Source: Sediminibacterium sp.
GTDB lineage: Bacteria > Bacteroidota > Bacteroidia > Chitinophagales > Chitinophagaceae
Assembly (NCBI GenBank): GCA_030158535.1
Contig: JAOASV010000221.1
Location: 1 to 7,452 of the forward strand
DNA length: 7,452 nt
Direction: 5' to 3'
Shown here: positions 6,801 to 7,452 of the stretch, in pieces
Layout: each line of letters begins with the position of its first letter
How positions within the stretch are numbered: the stretch's first letter is position 1
The notes under the pieces: model-generated
The model's database searches: none
Seen by the model: the letters and a program-made list of their open reading frames with translations, nothing else
Told to the model about the DNA's origin: nothing
Made by a program: the position numbers and the translations under genes

Positions 6801-7000
6801 CAATTACGTTTGGTAATGCTAATAGCAAGCACTCTGCAATCACTAAAGTTCGTTTAGACAATCCTAATCGTAGCTTCTATGTTCTAGAGCAGTTACACGT
6901 TTTACCTGGCGTTACATACTTAGCTAAAGTGCGTAACACCGACGAAAAACATGAAGGGGCTAAACACGCTGAAGCAAAACACGAAGAGAAAAAAGCATAA
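3857..7000 (+). CDS. actB: Alternative complex III subunit ActB (molybdopterin-like and Fe-S parts)
   Basis: ActB receives electrons from quinol oxidised at ActC and passes them through iron-sulphur clusters to the ActA haems. The 1047-residue protein is the usual ActB fusion. Near the N-terminus PRRDFLK (47-53) and a small-residue stretch ending in AASC (C68) form a twin-arginine signal with a possible lipobox. Residues from about 75 to 760 resemble molybdopterin oxidoreductases; in this family the cofactor is known to be absent. Residues about 780-990 are a four-cluster ferredoxin-like part: C790/793/796/800, C845/848/853/857, C877/883/887 and C944/947 with C974/978. At 880 Thr replaces the expected Cys (CIGTRYC), as fits the single [3Fe-4S] cluster known for ActB beside three [4Fe-4S]. 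The tail (about 1030-1047) is rich in Lys, His and Glu. ATG at 3857 is chosen because an earlier in-frame ATG (3791) would overlap actA and add an unlikely leader. Confidence 0.94.
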   Translation: MEQKKYWQSFGEKNQSTAYNQDVKDEFKEELPFVEDESKGFLETAAPRRDFLKYVGFSTAAAAVAASCEMPIKKAIPFANKPEDIVPGIANYYATTYVQDGDAVSVVAKVRDGRPIKIEGNDLCPVTKGGTSARVQASVLDLYDTARLRFPTIDGKEVTFEAADKAIAASIGGNVVVLSSTITSPTSKEVIAQFLAKYPGSKHVTYDAVSYSALIEANAATNGVAAIPDYHFENAKAIVSLGADFLGTWLSPVAFSKQYATGKKINEKNPSMSKHIHFESVASLTGSNADEKYLHRPSETGAIAAALLSAVNGGGVTGISDATLKAGIQNAAKALLENKGAALVVAGSNDVNVQIIVNAINNAVGAGGSTINWAARNNTRAGVDANFVQLVKDMNAGSVGTLILVGANPAYSWHDAAGFTAGLAKVKTTVSFATKADETAVLCKFVLPDHHYLESWGDAEAISGNVSFIQPTIYPLFKTRQWQDSLLKWSGNASDYLAFLKTSWSAKLGGVTGWDKALQDGVLATTPAAFSAGSFSSAAVANAVTAATSAKKGGALELVLYEKVGIGAGQGASNPWLQELPDPVTRATWDNYVIVSPALARTLLKIDLNNGGQADAYEVNPPKPVVKVTVGGKSIELPVLIIPGTHPETIGIAVGYGRSENIGKAANGVGKNAFGLASLQGNNISYVNTSVEVVATGEKYPVALTQTHSRYDTEQGNRTEVMKELTLAAYKHHPTEIREERAHELKGQISGGEKLSNEEVLQKFEGAGTLYPVYDRPGIKWGMSVDLNACTGCGACVVACNAENNVSVVGKPEVLRGHEMHWLRIDRYYSGDMDNPNVVFQPLMCQHCDNAPCENVCPVAATNHSSEGLNQMTYNRCIGTRYCANNCPYKVRRFNWADYTGADSFGDNQTGHVNDVVLNMSDDLTRMVLNPDVTVRSRGVIEKCSFCVQRLQEGKLKAKKDSRPLEDTDVKVACQQACPTEAITFGNANSKHSAITKVRLDNPNRSFYVLEQLHVLPGVTYLAKVRNTDEKHEGAKHAEAKHEEKKA

Positions 7001-7024
7001 TTAAAATAATTGAAATAGAATAAG

Positions 7025-7452
7025 ATGCATTTAAAGTACGAATCACAACTTAGGGAACCATTGGTTAGTGGTAATAAAAATTACCGCCAAGTAACCGAAG
7101 ACATTGTTCGCCCTATCGAAGCCAAACCAACAAGGTTATGGTACATCGGATTCTTCATTGCTGTTGCACTTTTATTATTTGGTGTATACAGTGTGTACCG
7201 TGAGGTTACTTATGGTATTGGAGAGTGGAACTTGAACAAAACAGTGGGTTGGGGATGGGATATCACCAACTTCGTATGGTGGGTAGGTATCGGTCACGCT
7301 GGTACACTTATCTCAGCTGTATTGTTGTTGTTCCGTCAACGCTGGCGTATGGCGATTAACCGTTCTGCCGAGGCGATGACCATTTTCGCGGTAATTATGG
7401 CGGCCTTGTTCCCTGTATTCCACATGGGACGTGTATGGTTGGCATATTGGAC
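7025..7452 (+). CDS. actC: Alternative complex III subunit ActC (NrfD/PsrC-like), partial
   Basis: ActC is the integral membrane subunit that holds the quinol site of alternative complex III and belongs to the NrfD/PsrC family. Only the first 142 residues are inside the window; the gene continues past the right edge. The start MHLKYESQLREPLVSG is typical of Bacteroidota ActC. Membrane helices are visible at about 39-57, 81-103 and 117-137. Conserved-looking features include GWGWDITNFVWWVGIGHAG (75-93), with D79 and H91 in or beside the second helix, and FPVFHMGR (129-136). ATG at 7025 lies 24 bases after the actB stop, so the two genes are co-transcribed. A full-length ActC is usually about 450-480 residues with about ten helices. 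Confidence 0.93.
   Translation, partial: MHLKYESQLREPLVSGNKNYRQVTEDIVRPIEAKPTRLWYIGFFIAVALLLFGVYSVYREVTYGIGEWNLNKTVGWGWDITNFVWWVGIGHAGTLISAVLLLFRQRWRMAINRSAEAMTIFAVIMAALFPVFHMGRVWLAYW

Noticed and set aside
1..7452. CRISPR arrays, insertion sequences, phage genes or toxin-antitoxin pairs
   Set aside because: No regularly spaced repeats, transposase-like frames or small paired genes were seen on either strand.

Overview
The window looks like chromosomal DNA from a member of the Bacteroidota, most likely near the Chitinophagaceae; the family-level placement is an inference. The supporting signs are an alternative complex III (act) operon of Bacteroidota type, two -7 promoter boxes that match the Bacteroidota consensus TAnnTTTG, start codons in A-rich contexts without Shine-Dalgarno sequences, and moderate AT-richness.

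Layout. Bases 1-157 hold no credible gene but are dense in inverted repeats. Two hairpins that are inverted relatives of each other (36-79 and 123-156) flank a third small palindrome, and the one nearest the tRNA is its probable terminator. A tRNA-Arg (anticodon CCT) lies on the minus strand at 158-229 with a good promoter just upstream. Two plus-strand genes follow: a small membrane protein with TPR-like helices (341-994) and a GNAT-family N-acetyltransferase (1013-1486), which carries a terminator-like hairpin inside its reading frame. Converging on them from the minus strand is a 297-residue protein that joins a two-helix membrane domain (DUF6787-like) to a complete GAR transformylase (PurN). 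Divergent from it, across a 154-base intergenic region with an actA promoter candidate, starts actA-actB-actC; actC runs off the right edge.

How the genes work together. ActA (six c-type haem motifs), ActB (molybdopterin-oxidoreductase-like part plus an iron-sulphur part) and ActC (NrfD-like quinol-binding membrane subunit) are core subunits of alternative complex III. This complex replaces the bc1 complex: it oxidises quinol and passes electrons through iron-sulphur clusters and haems to a cytochrome c or directly to a terminal oxidase. The remaining subunits (ActD, E, F) and often oxidase genes would be expected to the right of the window. The left-hand genes (TPR protein, acetyltransferase, PurN fusion) have no evident functional link to the act operon.

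No clearly new biological system is evident. The observations most worth following up are the membrane-domain/PurN fusion, the mirrored hairpin pair beside the tRNA, the terminator-like hairpin within the acetyltransferase gene, and the extra haem domain on ActA.
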